From contig JAIBEK010000066.1 of the NCBI GenBank assembly GCA_019459145.1, positions 32,594-96,593 on the forward strand: DNA of 64,000 nucleotides, read 5' to 3'. Under the pieces are notes generated by a model that worked only from the letters and a program-made list of their open reading frames with translations, ran no database searches and was not told the origin of the DNA. Each line of letters opens with the position of its first letter. Positions within the stretch are counted from its first letter, which is position 1. Origin of the DNA: Arenimonas sp. GTDB lineage: Bacteria; Pseudomonadota; Alphaproteobacteria; Rhizobiales; Rhizobiaceae. Below are positions 62,336-64,000 of the stretch, piece after piece. The position numbers and the translations under genes are program-made.

Positions 62336-62545
62336 CTAGTCTTTCTTCGTGGGCCTGTACGGATTGTCCGTATCGACTTCCAGTGCCTGCGCGGCGATTG
62401 GCTTCGTGAGGTCGAGGCCCTTCTTCAGAGGCAGTTGCGATGAACTCATCGAGTTTGCGCCGCGCACTTCGATGAAGCGGCCGCTATGAGAATCGCGGAC
62501 CACCCATTTTCCGGTCGGTTCTTGCTTCAGCTCTGCCTTTGTCAT
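62336..62545 (-). CDS. Putative VapB-type antitoxin
   Basis: 69 residues: TKAELKQEPTGKWVVRDSHSGRFIEVRG, then a basic, polar tail. No known DNA-binding fold is recognised by eye; antitoxin identity rests on its position directly before vapC and its size. ATG 62545; a dyad lies just upstream. Confidence 0.6.
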   Translation of the reverse strand: MTKAELKQEPTGKWVVRDSHSGRFIEVRGANSMSSSQLPLKKGLDLTKPIAAQALEVDTDNPYRPTKKD

Positions 62546-62549
62546 TGGA

Positions 62550-62596
62550 CTAAAATAGCGCAAAATTGCTGGCAGTGCCAGCGCTCAACATTTTAG
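62550..62596. promoter_or_regulatory. Dyad operator before the vapBC-like pair
   Basis: GCTGGCA-G-TGCCAGC (62568-62582), a perfect palindrome, within outer arms CTAAAAT (62550-62556) and ATTTTAG (62590-62596). Just upstream of the antitoxin start, so a likely autoregulatory site. Confidence 0.6.
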
Positions 62597-62620
62597 CCAA
62601 ACCAGAACACTGCAAACTCC

Positions 62621-62665
62621 CTACCGCCCCTCGCGCCACCACGTCGCCGACATCGCCAGCAGCAG
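62621..62665 (-). pseudogene. 3' fragment of small membrane-protein gene, cut at junction
   Basis: On the minus strand this reads [14 protein letters not shown] then stop, matching the end of the gene at 60647-60892. The 5' part is missing because the sequence changes to rpmF at 62665-62668. Confidence 0.7.
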
Positions 62666-62672
62666 CACCGCT
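62662..62672. other. Chimeric junction, alphaproteobacterial to betaproteobacterial sequence
   Basis: Left of here the sequence matches a second copy from 60706-60757 (...CATCGC-AGCAGCAGCAC); right of here it is rpmF (CACCGCTCGCACAATGCC). The shared bases are GCAC at 62665-62668. Two unrelated genes on opposite strands are each cut at the same point. Confidence 0.85.
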
Positions 62673-62803
62673 CGCACAATGCCCTGAACGTGCCAGGCAT
62701 TGCTGTGGAACCCACCACTGGTGAAACGCACCTGCGTCACCACATCAGCCCCAACGGTTTCTACCGTGGCCGTCAGGTGCTGAAGAACAAGTCTGAAGCC
62801 TGA
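62666..62803 (+). pseudogene. rpmF: 50S ribosomal protein L32, 5'-truncated
   Basis: 45 codons read [20 protein letters not shown] ... and end [11 protein letters not shown], the C-terminal ~75% of betaproteobacterial L32. The first ~15 residues, including MAVQQNKKS..., are absent because of the junction. In Comamonadaceae rpmF directly precedes plsX, as here. Confidence 0.9.
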
Positions 62804-62817
62804 TTTCAGCACCCATC

Positions 62818-62856
62818 AAGGCCCGCAACTACTTCTGTAGTGCGGGCCTTTGTTTT
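62818..62856 (+). terminator. Hairpin between rpmF and plsX
   Basis: AAGGCCCGCA(A)CTAC and GTAGTGCGGGCCTT around TTCT, followed by TGTTTTG. Would end or attenuate transcription from rpmF into plsX. Confidence 0.75.
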
Positions 62857-62906
62857 GACCGTCGTATTTTTCTTCCGGCCCCATCCGTTGGTCGGACAAG
62901 TCGCCC

Positions 62907-63959
62907 ATGATCACACTGGCTGTTGACTGCATGGGGGGCGACCATGGCCCCCGCGTCACGCTCGCGGCGTGCCGCCAGTTTCTCGAACACCATCCCGATG
63001 CTCGTTTGCTGCTGGTAGGCCTGCCAGGCAGCCTGCAGGCGTTTGCGCACGACCGTGCTGCCATTGTTCCCGCCTCCGAAGTGGTGGCCATGGACGACCC
63101 GGTGGAGGTGGCCTTGCGCAAGAAGAAGGATTCTTCGATGCGCGTGGCCATCCAGCAGGTCAAGGACGGCGCGGCATCGGCGGCCGTCTCGGCGGGCAAC
63201 ACCGGCGCGCTGATGGCCATCGCCCGTTATCTCCTCAAGACGCTGGATGGGATTGACCGCCCAGCGATTGCCACTCAGCTGCCCAATGCCACGGGCGGCG
63301 CCACCACGGTGCTGGACCTGGGGGCCAATGTGGATTGCTCGGCTGAGCATCTGCTGCAGTTTGCCGTGATGGGGTCCGCCCTGGTGTCGGCCCTTCAGGA
63401 GGGCGGTGAGCCCACCGTGGGTTTGCTGAATATTGGCGAAGAGGTCATTAAAGGCAGCGAAGTCATCAAAAAAGCGGGTGAACTGCTGCGATCTGCTGCC
63501 AGTTCCGGTGATTTGAACTTCTTTGGTAATGTTGAAGGCAATGACATTTTCAAAGGCACCGTGGACATCGTGGTGTGTGACGGTTTTGTGGGCAATGTGG
63601 CGCTCAAGGCCAGCGAGGGTGTTGCCTCGATGGTCATTGGGGCGCTTAAGACCGAGTTCTCCCGTCATATCTTCACGAAAATGGCGGCGATCATCGCTTA
63701 TCCGATCCTAAAAGCGCTCATGAAGCGTATGGACTACCGCCGGTACAACGGCGCGGCGCTGCTCGGCCTGCGCGGACTGGTGTTCAAGAGTCACGGATCG
63801 GCCGACGCCATGGCCTTCGAGCAGGCTTTGAACCGGGCGTATGATGCAGCCCGCAACAACCTGCTCGACCGTGTCCGGACCCGGATTGCGCATGCGGCAC
63901 CGCTTCTGGTGCCTGCAGACGCCCAGCCCCAGCCTGGCGCAGCGGCGACGACACATTGA
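62907..63959 (+). CDS. plsX: Phosphate acyltransferase PlsX, betaproteobacterial
   Basis: 350 residues; makes acyl-phosphate from acyl-ACP for phospholipid synthesis. Seen: [76 protein letters not shown] and [20 protein letters not shown]. Close in style to Comamonadaceae, not to rhizobial PlsX. Its stop overlaps the fabH start (TGATG). Codon use and flanking rpmF show it belongs to the foreign segment. Confidence 0.95.
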   Translation: MITLAVDCMGGDHGPRVTLAACRQFLEHHPDARLLLVGLPGSLQAFAHDRAAIVPASEVVAMDDPVEVALRKKKDSSMRVAIQQVKDGAASAAVSAGNTGALMAIARYLLKTLDGIDRPAIATQLPNATGGATTVLDLGANVDCSAEHLLQFAVMGSALVSALQEGGEPTVGLLNIGEEVIKGSEVIKKAGELLRSAASSGDLNFFGNVEGNDIFKGTVDIVVCDGFVGNVALKASEGVASMVIGALKTEFSRHIFTKMAAIIAYPILKALMKRMDYRRYNGAALLGLRGLVFKSHGSADAMAFEQALNRAYDAARNNLLDRVRTRIAHAAPLLVPADAQPQPGAAATTH

Positions 63960-64000
63960 TGAGACGCTACTCCCGCATTACCGGCACCGGCAGCTACCTG
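63959..64000 (+). CDS. fabH: 3-oxoacyl-ACP synthase III, 5' end only
   Basis: 14 codons, [14 protein letters not shown], the usual Comamonadaceae FabH start; the rest is beyond the window. Overlaps the plsX stop by one base. The rpmF-plsX-fabH order is the normal betaproteobacterial fatty-acid cluster. Confidence 0.85.
   Translation, partial: MRRYSRITGTGSYL

Noticed and set aside
62907..64000. plsX-fabH as recently transferred genes in the rhizobial genome
   Set aside because: rpmF is cut at the same base as the rhizobial fragment and there are no integrase, repeats or target-site duplication; a chimeric assembly explains the data more simply.

Overview
The first ~62.66 kb look like chromosome of a Rhizobiaceae alphaproteobacterium (Rhizobium/Agrobacterium/Sinorhizobium relatives). 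Evidence: a choline uptake operon choXWV, a NolR-like regulator, divergent putR/putA, a fused trpE(G) behind a Trp leader peptide, a RirA-type iron operator in front of a TonB haem receptor, and RIME-like palindromic repeats typical of rhizobia. The last ~1.34 kb are different: the 3' part of rpmF, complete plsX and the first 14 codons of fabH, in the order and sequence style of Betaproteobacteria (Comamonadaceae-like). The change happens at one point near 62665-62668, where a rhizobial gene fragment and rpmF are both cut and share only GCAC. The simplest reading is a chimeric contig or contamination, not biology.

Layout. 1-6.4 kb: omega-amino-acid:pyruvate aminotransferase (cut by the window), nolR-like gene, HugZ-like protein, choVWX and a cytochrome c. 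6.5-14.1 kb: a five-gene operon of uncharacterised proteins around a classical AAA ATPase (coiled-coil protein, soluble unknown, AAA, DUF6638-like, membrane-anchored DUF2333-like), with a RelE/Xre toxin-antitoxin pair spliced into the middle; this is the best candidate for an undescribed system. 14.1-25.2 kb: PAS protein and LuxR regulator, putR/putA, a YqhA-type membrane protein, fhs, haem receptor, extensin-like protein. 25.4-38.7 kb: trp leader and trpE(G), higBA, CDF transporter, queF, CHASE4-like/GGDEF/EAL protein, hupE, lipoprotein, selO, PNPOx-like protein, dimethylglycine-dehydrogenase-like enzyme. 39.0-40.9 kb: an AT-richer islet with a DEDDh exonuclease and an overlapping nucleotidyltransferase (possible defence pair), then an antitoxin remnant and repeats. 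41.3-50.3 kb: aldehyde dehydrogenase, saccharopine-dehydrogenase-like gene with an Lrp regulator, HD-GYP protein, ClpP-like protease, secreted two-domain protein, BenE, and a brnT pseudogene with intact brnA. 50.4-59.6 kb: leuA with a probable Leu leader, hydrolases, regulators, Nudix, GST, GNAT and MBL proteins. 59.7-62.66 kb: an accessory stretch with a GIY-YIG protein, a vapBC-like pair, a lone antitoxin and two related fragments of a small membrane-protein gene.

The genes suggest a soil or plant-associated heterotroph: osmolyte uptake and breakdown (choline, dimethylglycine-type methylamines, proline), one-carbon metabolism (fhs), attenuation control of Trp and probably Leu synthesis, iron-controlled haem uptake, and cyclic-di-GMP signalling. 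There are about six toxin-antitoxin loci or remnants, three of them preceded by clear dyad operators. No rRNA, tRNA, CRISPR array or insertion-sequence transposase was recognised.
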